A stretch of DNA of 64,000 nt from NCBI GenBank assembly GCA_002794775.1, contig NBAY01000009.1, positions 1-64,000 on the forward strand. The letters are read 5' to 3'. This DNA is from Porodaedalea pini (lineage: Eukaryota; Basidiomycota; Agaricomycetes; Hymenochaetales; Hymenochaetaceae). The position numbers and the translations under genes were made by a program. The notes below the pieces were generated by a model, which did no database searches, had not been told where the DNA came from, and was given only the letters and a program-made list of their open reading frames with translations. Below, piece by piece: positions 34,975 through 46,147 of the stretch. Within the stretch, counting starts at the first letter, position 1. Every line of letters begins with the position of its first letter.

Positions 34975-36915
34975 TCAGGCAGAAAGCTTGGTCTTGAGCG
35001 CAGTGATGGACGGCGAGAAGAAGTACTCCCCGCCCTTCGATACGACGAACTCGATCGGCAGCGTCGTGTTCGCGGACTGGTTGTCGACCTGGAGACCGGC
35101 AGTCTCACGCACCGCGCCGTTCAGCTGGCCAACTAAAGCATACGAATATCAGTATATATTCCTCTCAGGATACAAAGGTGACGCACTGATTGGGTCAAAC
35201 CCAGGTGTGACGGGCTTCTGGGGCGGGAAGTTGGTTGCGTTTGCCCATGCTGCATGACGAAAGGTTCCATCAGTGTCTTTAAGAGCAAGGAAGTATTTCT
35301 TGAATACGTACAGTGCTGTACGAACTCAAAGCCTTTGACGAGGCTGCTCTGGTAGCAAACGAAGGCAAGACCACGGTCGACTTTAGTCTCGTTCGCTTTC
35401 TCCTCTTCACGCGTCACCTCAGGTCCGTACGGAATGCTTTGACGGACAATCATGCGAGGCAGCAACGTCGGCGCGCCAGCACCGGGCAAACTTGATAGTA
35501 TCATCAGTATACAATGTTCATGCTCCAGAAGATAGTAGGAAGCACTCACTCAAGTAAGTCGGCCCTCGGGTTCGTCTTGCGAACATGCGCCGCAAAGGGG
35601 CACTTCGTCTGGTTGGTCAGGCTGTCCGAAAAGTCAAAGTTGTTGTTGCGCTGTTTGTCCGCCGCGAGTACCGGGTCATCCTTGGTCGGCGCAAGTTCAA
35701 CCGGTGCACCGCTCTTCCACCGGCCAAACATCCGAGCTCCGAGTAGCTCACTGCCCTGGTCGCGGGGCAGACCCGGGACGTTGACCGGGTTGTCTGCAAG
35801 GAACTTGTTGAACTCCGGGACGAGCTGCTTCAGCTGGCGATATCTATACATGCGTCAATCAGCATGACGGCGATATGATACATAATTGTAAAACAGACGG
35901 ACGCAAGGAAAGATCCATTCTTCGCCCATGCCGGGCGGTTCACTGTGTCGCCATTAGTGCCGCAGATGATTACTCCCGGCGGGACAACGATCTGGCCAGG
36001 AAGGTGTCCAGTCAGAGCTTCAATTGCTGGCGACGAGATGCCGTCAAGGAAACCCTAAATATTGAACATAATGTCCTCAGTATTGTTCATAATTGCGGAG
36101 AATTGAGGACTGACGAAGTGCTCGTGGCCCTTTTCCTTGCCTGGGCGGACATGACCCTCGACCTTAAACACTTGCTTGATAGAGCCACCAATGGTAAGAT
36201 CGATCTTGCTGATACCCTCAAGTACGGATATGTCTGAGTCACCCGCAATCTGTAGTAAGCAAGATCAGCTATAAGCCGGAGCTACATGGTAGATGGCAGC
36301 GTACCAAGACAACGCCGTCGATCTCGCTCTTAAACTCATCGCGCCAGTCCGGGTTGAACTTTCCAGAAGAGTCTTTCGTACCGTTGTCCCCGAGGTTAAA
36401 GGCACTCGCCAGCTGTCCGGCATCGAATGAGGTATCTCCAAGATCCTCAGCAATGCCCAGCTTAGATTCAACGCAGAAACCTTGTGAGCAATGAGCTCTA
36501 TGAAATACGAAAGCTCATACCTTCTTCAATCCCTGCGTAGAGAACGCGATGTTGATCCCAAGGCACTTGAGCAAGTCAGTAGCGCCGCTGAGCTTGTGCT
36601 TTGAGATGTCAGAGCGCAGCTTCTGGATCTGGGCCGTCGTTGTGATGGCCGGGATGAGCGCCTTGAGGCCGAGTTTGAACGCAGTCGCGTTCTGAATATT
36701 GAAGAAGATGAAGTCCTCCGCGCGCTTGGGGATACCGAGACTGTATACAAGCATTCAGCAGCTATATTAGCAGCAGTGATTTATACTGAGGGACATACAC
36801 AACATCACCTGAATCAACGGCGCGTTCGTAAGGGGATATATATGTTGAAAGAGCTTTAGCACTCACCCTGAAGGTCATCGAGGTCCTGCTTAGTCGGCCA
36901 GGTAGGAGTAGACAT
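34975..36915 (-). CDS. Dye-decolorizing peroxidase (DyP-type heme peroxidase)
   Basis: Ten exons: 36915-36867, 36808-36799, 36740-36521, 36460-36305, 36249-36115, 36054-35903, 35843-35550, 35490-35312, 35249-35187, 35132-34975; 471 residues, all introns 54-62 bp and in phase. The hallmark GxxDG is GFLDG at 191-195 with the catalytic Asp194. The proximal heme ligand is the His in CPFAAHVRKTNPR (about 327), and the distal Arg is in MIVRQSIPYGPEV (about 355). DRGLAFVCYQSSL and the C-terminal TPGFDP segment also match fungal DyPs. These enzymes oxidise dyes, phenols and lignin-related aromatics with H2O2. No signal peptide is visible at the chosen start (MSTPTWPTKQDLDDLQGD), unlike most secreted fungal DyPs, so it may be intracellular. 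Exon 2 is a 10-bp micro-exon. Confidence 0.95.
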
Positions 36916-38512
36916 GACTGCGTGTTTATGATTGCTTCTGACTGGAAGTAAAGAAAATTCGAGTGTTGGTTGATGAAAAATACTAGACTTGGGGCGTCTG
37001 AGTACTAGAACTAAAGACCGCGATTCCTTTATAAGGCGCAAACGAGCGCTGCAAGTACAGCTTATGAGCTGCGGACCGCAAGATCCATACCATCAGTTGC
37101 ATCAGGTCGATATTCGGTCAAGGTGTCCTTCCATACAGGTCTTCTCGTGACTCTACCTGGCTAGCTCAAGCGCCCAGGCGGTCTCCTTCCCCGCAGAAGC
37201 TTCACAAAGCCTGACGTCGCATAGGGGCACAAAACTACAGAGCCCGATTGACAAGGAGGCCAATAGTTGATCTCTGTAGGCTTCCATATGCCTCTTGGGG
37301 CTCGGAGATCCAACACTAGCGAGAGGCGCCGTCAATACCGCCCGACCTAGCCAGTAATATTACATGGATTTTAAATGACAATTGAAATGGTGTTGTTCCG
37401 CTTTGGAGTCAGTCGAGCTAGAAGGACAAGAACGAGGAGTTCTTACGCGTGAAGAGGCGGGGAAGTTCAGAATTTTTCGCAATATGACCACGGAAGTAAG
37501 GCCGATGACTCAGGTTTGAGAAGAAAAACGACCTTGCACAGTATGCTAAAGCCGCAGTCTTAGCAGATGTCAGATACAAGATCGAGATGCAGTAATTCAT
37601 TCGTAGCTGCCAATTTCTGAATCCCGAGTGGCCAGTACATCAAGTAATCATATTGATGATCGAAGTTGTCGAAAGCGCCCGCCGACACCGCTGTTACCGG
37701 GAATTCCCGCAGAGGCTCCGTATAGAGCTCCAAGCTAAGCTCCGCGTCATCTTAAGCTGTGAGCGACAAAACACCTTGGAATGGGACACGTTGGAATATA
37801 CGGCCACGGGGTCGCTGTTTGAAGGCACAGGTGTTTGATATTGAAATCGACTTTTGAATCAACAAGCTGTCCAGGCCTGTCTCAATCTTCGAAGAGTCGA
37901 CAATTAATCTGCAGAAAGATCCGCACGCTCCTGCGTCCTGAACACACGTATGGTACCGACAGAGACGGGCGCGGAAAAGGTCCAGATGCATATGCGCCTT
38001 GTTGCGATTTGCACCCGTAGAGCAGCCGACCGCCTTAGATGCGCCGTGCCCGCTCTAACAGACGTGAGCAGCCGTCCACATTGTAAATCGAAAGGCAACA
38101 CAACGAGCACAATGACAAGGCATGAACAATGTCATTTTGTAAACGACGGGGCATAGAATATGCTCAGTTGTCGGGCGGTGTGTCGTCAGGTCGCCGCGCT
38201 ATAGATTACGAAAACCACATTTCAGTATGCGGTGTTGATGATGGATACAACGAAAGGAGTATAGCGGGAGCGCATTGTGGCATATTGCGATCTAGACGGA
38301 AGGATAGGGTGGATATCGGAGCCTCTGAATGCCCGGGCGTGTGCTGAGTATCCAGTGACCTCGAGACACCGGCTCACTTTGAGTATACGTATATTAGCCA
38401 TTGTTGGCTAGAAAGATCACAGGGAAGACACGCACGTAAAGCATTATGTATATGCTCTCAGAGTCGATGTGAATATCGGCCTACTTAGGCCACGACGAAG
38501 ACCTTATTCAGG
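36916..38512. other. Intergenic interval of about 1.6 kb
   Basis: Holds the peroxidase promoter (right of 36915) and the 3' end of the DUF4604 gene. I see no further gene, RNA or repeat. I could not identify a reliable metal- or stress-response element. Confidence 0.5.
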
Positions 38513-39224
38513 TCAACCGTCATCTTCTCCAAACGACAGCAAGGTGCCCGTCTTCACCTTCGCCTTTGGAACTTTTTTCCCTTTCTTCTGCGCCTTCTCT
38601 TTGACCAATAGTTCATCAAGGTCGTTGCCGGCCACCTTACGCTTCTTCGCAGAGCCTTTCGCATTGGAAGCTACCCCAGATGATGAGAACGACAGCGACG
38701 CCAACTTCGGGTTCGCGTCTTTTCCATCACTTTTCTGACTGTTCTTCGATGCGCTACCGTTCTTCCCAGATTCACCCTCATCCTCTTTGTCCTTCAGATC
38801 GTCGGGAAGAGGAGGAAGTCTTCGCGCTGTATAGCCCAACCAAAGTCGGAAGTTAGAATGACGGCGCTTACTCTGCAACTCAAAAAATGAAGCACGACGC
38901 ACCCTTCCTCCGCTCGTTCTCCGCATATTTCTCTGCCTCGTGTGCAGTCAAGTGCTTGCCTTCCCGCAAAACAACAACCTGAGGTTTCTCATCCGCCTCG
39001 TCTTCACTGGCACTCCCTGGGTCATCTGCTGGGCGCTGCGGGGGTGACGGTCTTCGGGGAATGGGTGGGCGCCCAGACGCAGCTTGCCATTCGTCAAATT
39101 CTTCTTCCTCGTCGTTGGACACACCAGTGACTTTATCCCTTAGGCGCTGCAGGAAGGCTGGAGTGTCTTGATTGTAAGCTAGACGTGATGAAAGTTGTTG
39201 ACGAGTGGGCTCTTTGGGCGCCAT
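38513..39224 (-). CDS. DUF4604 domain protein
   Basis: Two exons (39224-38903, 38826-38513; intron 76 bp) encode 211 residues. The N-terminal half reads SSRLAYNQDTPAFLQRLRDK, then IPRRPSPPQRPADDPGSASE and KPQVVVLREGKHLTAHEAE, the sequence hallmarks of DUF4604. The splice joins ENERRK to ARRLPPLPDD, which restores the usual Leu-Pro-Pro-Leu-Pro end of the domain. The rest is Lys/Ser-rich with a possible nuclear signal (SAKKRKV). The function of the family is unkn​own. It is divergent from the split-RING gene. Confidence 0.87.
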
Positions 39225-39878
39225 TGTGAGAGTCGGAAGCAAGATATGAACATGTTTCGTTGTAACGTGCTTGTCGCTCGCACGCAAGCTGCCTTATTCA
39301 TATTATTGCAAGCTGTCGTCTCATTTCAAAGGTGAGTGCTTACATCACGCGAAAACTGGAATGTATGCATTTCGTATTTGGACAAAGGATCGCGAACTAC
39401 GTTACAGAAACTATGAGGGAAAAAAGCCCTATACGAGAAGTGAAAACAATCAGCAAGAAGATTCCACACACAAAAATCGATGCCAGAGCGACGAGAAAGG
39501 ATCAGACATCCAAGGAAGTACTTGGTAGCCCTCATCACGCCGACCGCCCACCGACACGCCAACGCACAATGGTGGCCCACCTCAACCAACAGTTTTTGGG
39601 TTCGCTGCGGCACGAGAGGAAAAATGAACGTGCGGTCTGGGGGAGTGCTCCGTAAAGAGGGCGCTAGGGAGGAAACTGCGAATTACGGTAGTTTTTTCAT
39701 CGTGAAGAATCGCCTGGCAGCGGGGAAAAGGAAGGCAACAAAAAAAGAGATGTATTACTCACAGATTCGTGAGAAAGCGTCCGCAGCATAGGTGAGAGCA
39801 GGAACAAAAGGGCAACTAAGAGCGATAAGACGAGTCAGCTAACTGGAAGGAGGACGGACGAAGATGAAAGGACAGACG

Positions 39879-39923
<45 letters not shown>

Positions 39924-40252
39924 ACAGACGAAGGATGAAAGGATCAGACGAAATGGCACTGGCAAGTGCACTGTGCGCCCCGTAGGACGCGAGTTCGCTG
40001 CGAACGAACGTGCTCTATTCCTCGGCATGGTCGTGTAGGACGGGGAAGAGAATAAAGTCATCACAGAAAGAGACGAAAGAAAGCAACACTATTACTCACC
40101 ATGCAGAAAAAGACAGAGAACAGAGACACGAGAACCGAAAATTTATGGTCTTTTTCAGTGCACGTGGAGTGTGAGAGTGTAAATGACTAATCTCCAAGAA
40201 GGGCAATAGTTGGCTCTCGTAGTCGTAAGAACTTTGGTCCAGTACCACCACG
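39225..40252. promoter_or_regulatory. Divergent upstream region of DUF4604 and split-RING genes
   Basis: 1.03 kb between divergent start codons; strongly purine-rich on the plus strand from about 39640 to 40140, with a degenerate minisatellite and an A43 tract. No gene is supported. Confidence 0.5.
39852..39960. repeat. Degenerate 18-19 bp minisatellite interrupted by A43
   Basis: Units resembling GGACAGACGAAGGATGAAA occur about four times. The second is interrupted after GGACAGACG by 43 consecutive A (39879-39921), and a further GGACAGACGAA copy follows at once. The flanking duplication resembles a target-site duplication, but the surrounding tandem repeat explains it equally well. Confidence 0.75.
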
Positions 40253-42096
40253 ATGTCGGAGACGCTTGTGCAACGTCCGACGCCTATTCCCAACCCTCCT
40301 GCAAGAGAGGTCATCAATGTAGACGACTTCACTCTCAGCAACAGCCACAACGACGATGACGATGTCCAGTTCGTATCGCACTTTTCAGGTCGGCGTCCGC
40401 ACGAGCCTATTGTAATCGACGACGACAGCGACGACGACGTGGAGATTGTAGCGGGTCCCGCTCGTCCAGCAGCAGCTAATCCGCGTATTCAACGTCCTCG
40501 ATGTATGTTCAATTAACCCGCTATGATTCAAAATATTGATTGCAATGAACTGCACTAGTTGTACGGCGTCCTATCCGACGTGCGCTGTTCTCTCCTTCTC
40601 CGCCACCGCAGGACAATTATATCCCACCGGTCCCTCCTCTTCCTCCCCATGCTCGTGATTCACCACCGCTCCGTTGGCGTGCCCCTCCTGATTTCGCTGG
40701 TTTGGTTCGCCCTCTAGATCGACCCCTGGCGTTTGAAGCAGGCTTAGATGCGCAGCATCGTTTACCTCCGTTGCGTAATTTTCCCGGGGAGCCACAAGTC
40801 GCCGCAGCGGAACCCAATGCTGCGCGCCGTCCTAACATTGGTCTCGGAGGTGCCCTTTTCGCCTTCAATCGTCGCAATCGGTTTGAACCGGCGCGCCCTG
40901 CACTTCCACCCGCTCGAGCTGAGCCGCATGGTGGCTGGCGTAATCTCTTCAATAATATGGGTCTGGGGGCCTATCGCATGATTTTTCAACGACTCGATGG
41001 CAGTCCGGAGCCCCTTATGCGTGGAGGCGAGGATGACGCTGGATTGCTGGAGGCGCTTGCGCTGGATGCTGAAGAGCGTCAGCAGGAACTCCAATTTCGA
41101 CTATATCCACGACCGCCTGTGGACCGGCATGCACCTCCGCAACGCCGTAAGGTGGAACCTGACTACAAGCCGATCTTCACTCATTCCGCGAAGCCGGAGC
41201 CAGGGTTTTCAAACGATTTCGCGCCACAAGAATCCATCACAATTTCTGATGGGCCTGGCCCGAGCTCAGCTCCTGCAGCTGAGACGGGTACACTTCTTGT
41301 ATGCGCTCGATGTCTCGACCCGCTCGTCACGAATGTTGCCGGGTCTGATGAGGAGGTACGCAAGCGCAAGCTTTTTGCGCTTCGGTGCGGACATATGTTG
41401 GATGGGAAATGCGTTGACGCAATCATGAAGCCATCGCCCGTGTTGGTCGCGGATGTGGGTCGAAGCGACGAAATCAATACGATATCGTCGAGTAAAGGGA
41501 AGGAAAAGGCCAATGAGGATCTTCCTGTCCCTGCCGGACTCGCTGTAGGCGATGAAGAATCTGAACCGTCTCGAATAGAATCAATGTGCCACGACTGGCC
41601 TCCGAAGCGGAACAAGGGAAAGCAGAGAGCTACTGAGCCCGAAGACGAGGCCTTGTATGTGACGAATAGATCCAACAAACGGAAGGCTCCCACATTCGAT
41701 GCCTGTACTGCATCGACGGCGTATACGCGCTCGCGTCTTCGACCCCGCCTTGTCGATGCTGACACGCCTGCAGTGACTCCGGATGTACCCGCTCCCCCGT
41801 ATGGTATTTCATCGGCTGTAGACATGGCTGAAGGTCCCTTACCGGTTCTTGCTAGCTCGGACTCCAGTGCCCGTAGGGGGCCTCCGCGAGCCCGCAGGGG
41901 TCGTGGACGGGGAGGCAGTGGCTGGGTAAGAGGCAAGGGTAGAGGGAAGGGAAAAGGGAAAGCTGCACCGCTCATTGAGGCCGAATACGAATGGTCTTGT
42001 CCTGTCTCAAGTTGCGGACATCAGCATAAGAGCGTGTTCATCGATGGTGTATGGCGCATGGATGACGCTCGCGGGGCGATCGCAATGTACGTTTAG
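40253..42096 (+). CDS. Split-RING-like zinc-binding protein
   Basis: Two exons (40253-40502, 40559-42096; intron 56 bp) encode 595 residues. The N-terminus is acidic with two SUMO-interaction-like stretches (REVINVDDF and PIVIDDDSDDD). A Pro/Arg-rich middle follows. Near residue 330 lies a zinc-finger start, LVCARCLDPL, followed by FALRCGHMLDGKC, which supply the first Cys pairs and the His of a RING. Then come about 190 residues of charged low-complexity sequence, with KGKGKGK-type basic runs. The final Cys pair is WSCPVSSCGHQHKS near the C-terminus. The protein thus looks like a RING whose second zinc half is displaced by a long insertion. Ubiquitin or SUMO ligase activity is inference. The chain ends GAIAMYV. 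Confidence 0.83.
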
Positions 42097-43220
42097 GATC
42101 ATAAGTATTTTGTACGTGTGACTTCTATTTTGTTTTTACAAACCTTCTGTGCTGAATTTCGTATTGCCTGAGCAGTTCTCTGAGGGCATGTATCTGCCTC
42201 AATCCAGCGTCATTTTAATTTATCTCGGCATTCCACGATCAGCATTCATCATTGTATTCCCAGTCTCATCCCGGTATCGGCCATTTTCTACTTCTTTTTT
42301 ATCACCAACACCAGCGTCCTTTCCGGTTTCAGTTTTCGGCCTGCGCAATAAATGTTGTTTTTCTCACCGTTTATCGGTATACGTCCGAGCCATGCCGTAG
42401 GGATGGATGGACGATATTGTGTGATATTTTCGCCCTTCAATGCTATTCATCAGCCTATACAAGAATCGTGGGTTGAAATTCAGAAGTCTCCGGGAACGTA
42501 CGCGCTGAGACAAATGGACTTGGCATCTCCCAGATTGTTTACTAAAAAAATTTCGCCGACGCGCTGACTCGCTTTCTCTCTGCTGCTTCTCTGTCTCGAC
42601 GGGCTTTCTTGGCCGAATTACTATGAAATTTACGTTATGCTGACCTCTCAACTTCAAGTGTCATTCGTCTTTCGTCCCTTTGGGTAAACAAACAACGCGT
42701 AAATAAAGGAGAACGTGATCCCATGACTAGCTTTTTGACGCCTTTGGACTTCGAGGATCTCTGCGATAAATATTGATATTGCTACCTCATTCCTTCGCTC
42801 AAACAGGAGGCCAATAACAGGCTGACTGTGTGCTTCGCAGGCCACATCCAATTGTACTTTAGTGGGTAAACTCCAAGTTTGTGATGAGTCTGAAATCGTT
42901 CTTCATTTGGCTTCATTTCTCCTTGGTTTTTTTTGGCTCTCGAGTTGCTAAAAGACCTATATCAAGCGCCTTTCACGCATGACGTGTGCTTTCACCCCCC
43001 CCCCCCCCCTCCTCCCTGGGTCAATCACAAAGGAGCTCTTGATGGTATTAAAGGTCTAAATCTAATTTATTTTAAACCGCGGAAGGTACGCTCTGACTTT
43101 GCAGGGCCAACTTGAAGCAGACCATACATTCTGGAGGCTTAATACATGAATACATATTTCAAGCCAAGGAACTAACCAGGACAGAAACGAAACCGGCTCT
43201 AGCAGATATGACAGATATGG
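42097..43220. other. Convergent 3' region, 1.1 kb
   Basis: Lies between the stop of the split-RING gene and the stop of the secreted-peptide gene. T-rich just after 42096, as expected for 3' UTR. Contains C15 at 42995-43009. No gene is supported. Confidence 0.5.
42995..43009. repeat. C15 homopolymer
   Basis: Fifteen consecutive C in non-coding DNA; the exact length is uncertain. Confidence 0.8.
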
Positions 43221-43473
43221 TCAACATGGAACCTTTGTTTCACCACAAAAATCTCCATAGATGGCATCGTCAACATCACCACCTCTTCCTCCGGCTATCT
43301 GCACGTCACGCACAGATTCGCCAAATGGCTGCTCGAAAGACCATAGCATGTAGTAAGATAAACAGTTTCCAGGCTGACAAAAACTTGGACCTACTCACCC
43401 TTGGCAGGGGCGACGCGTGCGCGGCCGTCAGGAGGAAGACGAAGAAAAGCAGAGAAAAACTTTGACGAAACAT
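43221..43473 (-). CDS. Putative small secreted peptide, 60 residues
   Basis: Two exons on the minus strand, 43473-43399 and 43328-43221, split by a canonical GTGAGT...AG intron of 70 bp. Exon 1 encodes exactly a signal peptide: MFRQSFSLLFFVFLLTAAHA, a basic residue, a long hydrophobic core and an AHA-type cleavage site. The mature part would be about 40 residues: SPLPR, a short helix-like stretch, GGRGGDVDDAIYGDF and a C-terminal CGETKVPC with the only two cysteines. The last residue is Cys, so it is not a CAAX pheromone. I do not recognise the family. Splice phase, hydrophobic start and an in-frame stop soon after the second Cys agree, but the peptide is short, so chance is not excluded. Confidence 0.62.
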
Positions 43474-44557
43474 GGTGGGTGTACAGTGAGATACCTGGAT
43501 AACAGGCGTCAATACGAAAACTAAAATAAACAATATTTACAATACTTTGTCGGTATAAGAAATTAGAAGGTCAAGCCTTTGTGAGCGAGATGCAATTGCG
43601 TTATAGCCCAGTGATAGGCCATCGTCTTTATACGAGTAGAGGAGGCTATGCATACGACTAGAATTATCATCTTCCCCAACGTGGTCATGCGTTGGGAGTA
43701 TTGAAATACCTCCGTCACTATAGCCGTTGCATCGTTGTCGTGATATCAAGGCTCTTTGGAGTAACGGAACACCGAGCTGAGAGAACTTTGTTTGTGGCGT
43801 GCGATCGAGACGGATGGCTGAAACCGAGAATGTCAGTGAACACCTACCGAGCTATGGCCAGGCTCCTTCACCAATGATCAACTTTTGATGGGAATCGGTT
43901 GCCAAGCAAGGAAGGCCAGTTTTGGCCCTACGACCTGATGTGGCGAGAGCATGGAGAATAACTAAAATAACTGAGGCATTTTGCTGATTAAATCAGAGCA
44001 TCAGAGCCGATGATTGACGCAGCAATAGTCATCGTTATTAAAGAACCCAGAACACTGCACAGGCCTCATCTAGGCTGTGTCTAACATCTATTAGGTAGCA
44101 ACGATAACGTGAAAATGACTTTAAAGGTACTTCTCACTCCTTCAAAATCCCGATGCAACTGGCGACGGCAATCGACAGCGAGCAAACTTAGAGAGTCGTT
44201 TTGAGGCGAGGAACATATGGCCAAAGAACTTTGCTTGACATTCAGGATACAGCAGCCAAGAGTCATCACAAGAACGCCTTTGATGGAGCTCGATTACAGG
44301 GCCGTGCTACGCACCAAAGATTAGAGACTCCTGGCGGTCGTTCATCAACGGATACTGAGGCTCGTTCTAGGGCAATGATGCGGACAGAAGTGCAACGTGG
44401 ATGAAAGGTGGGCCATTCGCAGATTGAATCAGACAGATAAATCTGGTTATTGGCGCGCAATATATTAGAAGTAAACCCTGGCCATCAAGTAGATCAAGGT
44501 TCAGAATACAAAAGGACGGAAACAAGAGAGGCATAGTAAACATGATGGGATATAGCA
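43474..44557. other. Intergenic interval of about 1.1 kb
   Basis: Lies between two minus-strand genes: it holds the upstream region of the small secreted peptide on the left and the 3' end of the membrane-protein gene on the right. No gene is supported. Confidence 0.5.
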
Positions 44558-46147
44558 TCAGCAATAACCCGTATCGCTGAACCCGTACCATGAGTCCATC
44601 TCAATGGGATGCGAAGGTGGCTGATTGCTTGTACCAGCATGCCCAGCGTGCTTATGACCCCAGTACATCTTTTCGTGCCATTCGTCAATGAGATTGACTA
44701 GAGTCTGCAAGTGGCCATAGGTCGACGGCTGGGTGAATGGTGGATGGGACTTTCCAGTAACGGTGAGCTGGACGACGCCGATCGTTGCGACAAGGGTCAC
44801 ATACAGGATCTGAAACAAAGCGTCCATGATGAGACGATGTAGTGAGAACTGTGTAATTTTGTCTGGCTAACCTGCACTGGACGAATCTGAAACCCGGCGT
44901 CGGCATTGACACCAACCGCTAGGCCGAAAAGCCAGTGGAAAACTGGGTCGGAGACATGTATAGCTACAGTATGCATACTGATGAACATCACTTTGAAAGG
45001 CTCCGGCGATGGATCCGAGCCATGCTTCGTCCCAGCCTCGCGCCAGTAGCGTTCGTCGCTCACTGTCGCAGCGATAGTTTCGGAGCACGTCAGTGCTGTG
45101 GTGATCATGCCGCCTTGGAATCCTACAAGAATCCCCAGACCCCACAGCAGACCCACTGTCGGCGCTTCTCCTTGCCAGTTGAAGTTTATCAATCCTGTAT
45201 CCTTGCTCTCTGGCATCGCGGTAGAGTTGTTCGATGCATTCGATGGAATAAGGCTCCAACTGCTGCCTTGGTGTGAACCCTGCGTGCCGGAGTCCATCAT
45301 TCCCCAGATGATAAAAGCCCAGTAATAACCGGCTGCAACAAGCAAGCATCCAAATATACATAGTAAATTGACGAAATTGAGGATGTGACACCCAAAGGGA
45401 TTCTTGGCGGTTTCGAGGTTTTATAGGTCCATCTTGATACCTGTCAAATAGGGCGTGCATACAGCAGCCGGGCATCCTTATGAGACGACCCTCATCGACT
45501 AGGATGGCGGCGGTGTCGAAGGGCGACTGGCTCCATGTCGGTATCTTTGTAGTATAAATTGCATAGAGTACAATGGCGGACTGTAGCAAAGTCGTAAACC
45601 TGAGAACGTAGAGCGCTACGAAAGAAAGGATAGCATTGTATGCTTCGTTATCCTGCTGCATGCCAAGTAACACCATCGAGCTCGATGCGTACGAAATAGT
45701 GAGGCAAAGAGCCATTATGACGTCTGCTGGCAATCCATTAGCCGACCACCACTGGTATGATGACTGAAGGAAACGCAGGTTCGTGTTGAACTCTAGGCGC
45801 ATCTTCCCGGTCTGCTTGTCGCCCTCGAAAGCCAGCTTCCACTTTAAAGCCGACTCGTGTGCCATACCACTCGAACGAACGGAGAGCTTGACGCACGTGA
45901 GATTAAGCAAAAGCAGTAAAATCTCCCGAATATAGGGTGGGTTCAAGCTGAGGCGTAGATTCCCGCCGCTGTACCTGCCCGCATCGATCTGTAGTGCGTG
46001 GGACTGAATAAGTGCCCCGACAGTGATGCAAACAGCTCCGAAGAGGATGCTGATGATGAGGCCGACTTGTACTCGCTTGCGTGTAATATCACCACGGTTG
46101 TACGAACGCCGGCATTCGCGCTCGAAGGATAGAGCGTCGCGTCCCAT
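44558..46147 (-). CDS. Polytopic membrane protein of unknown function, with a one-base frame break
   Basis: The frame runs from 46147 through about 242 residues and then needs one base removed in the run of four A (plus-strand T) at 45419-45422. After that the reading continues in the next frame to a GTTAGC donor at 44871; a 62-bp intron leads to the last exon 44809-44558. With that correction the phase at the intron fits exactly and the protein is 508 residues. Hydrophobic spans include VGLIISILFGAVCITVGALI, REILLLLLNLTCVKLSV, VIMALCLTISYASSSMVLLG, ILSFVALYVLRFTTLLQSAI, FVNLLCIFGCLLVAAGYYW, VGLLWGLGILVGFQGGMI and ILYVTLVATIGVVQLTV, so about seven or eight spans. The tail holds EWHEKMYWGHKHAGHAG. 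I do not recognise the family. No intron with normal or GC splice sites explains the shift. Confidence 0.75.

Noticed and set aside
43221..43260. CAAX-type lipopeptide pheromone
   Set aside because: The peptide has a signal sequence and ends in Cys itself, with no CAAX box.
45331..45466. An intron (GTATGC donor, TTGCAG acceptor) to explain the frame change in the membrane protein
   Set aside because: It keeps the frame but deletes a hydrophobic span (HILNFVNLLCIFGCLLVAAG) that continues naturally into GYYWAF; a one-base indel is simpler.
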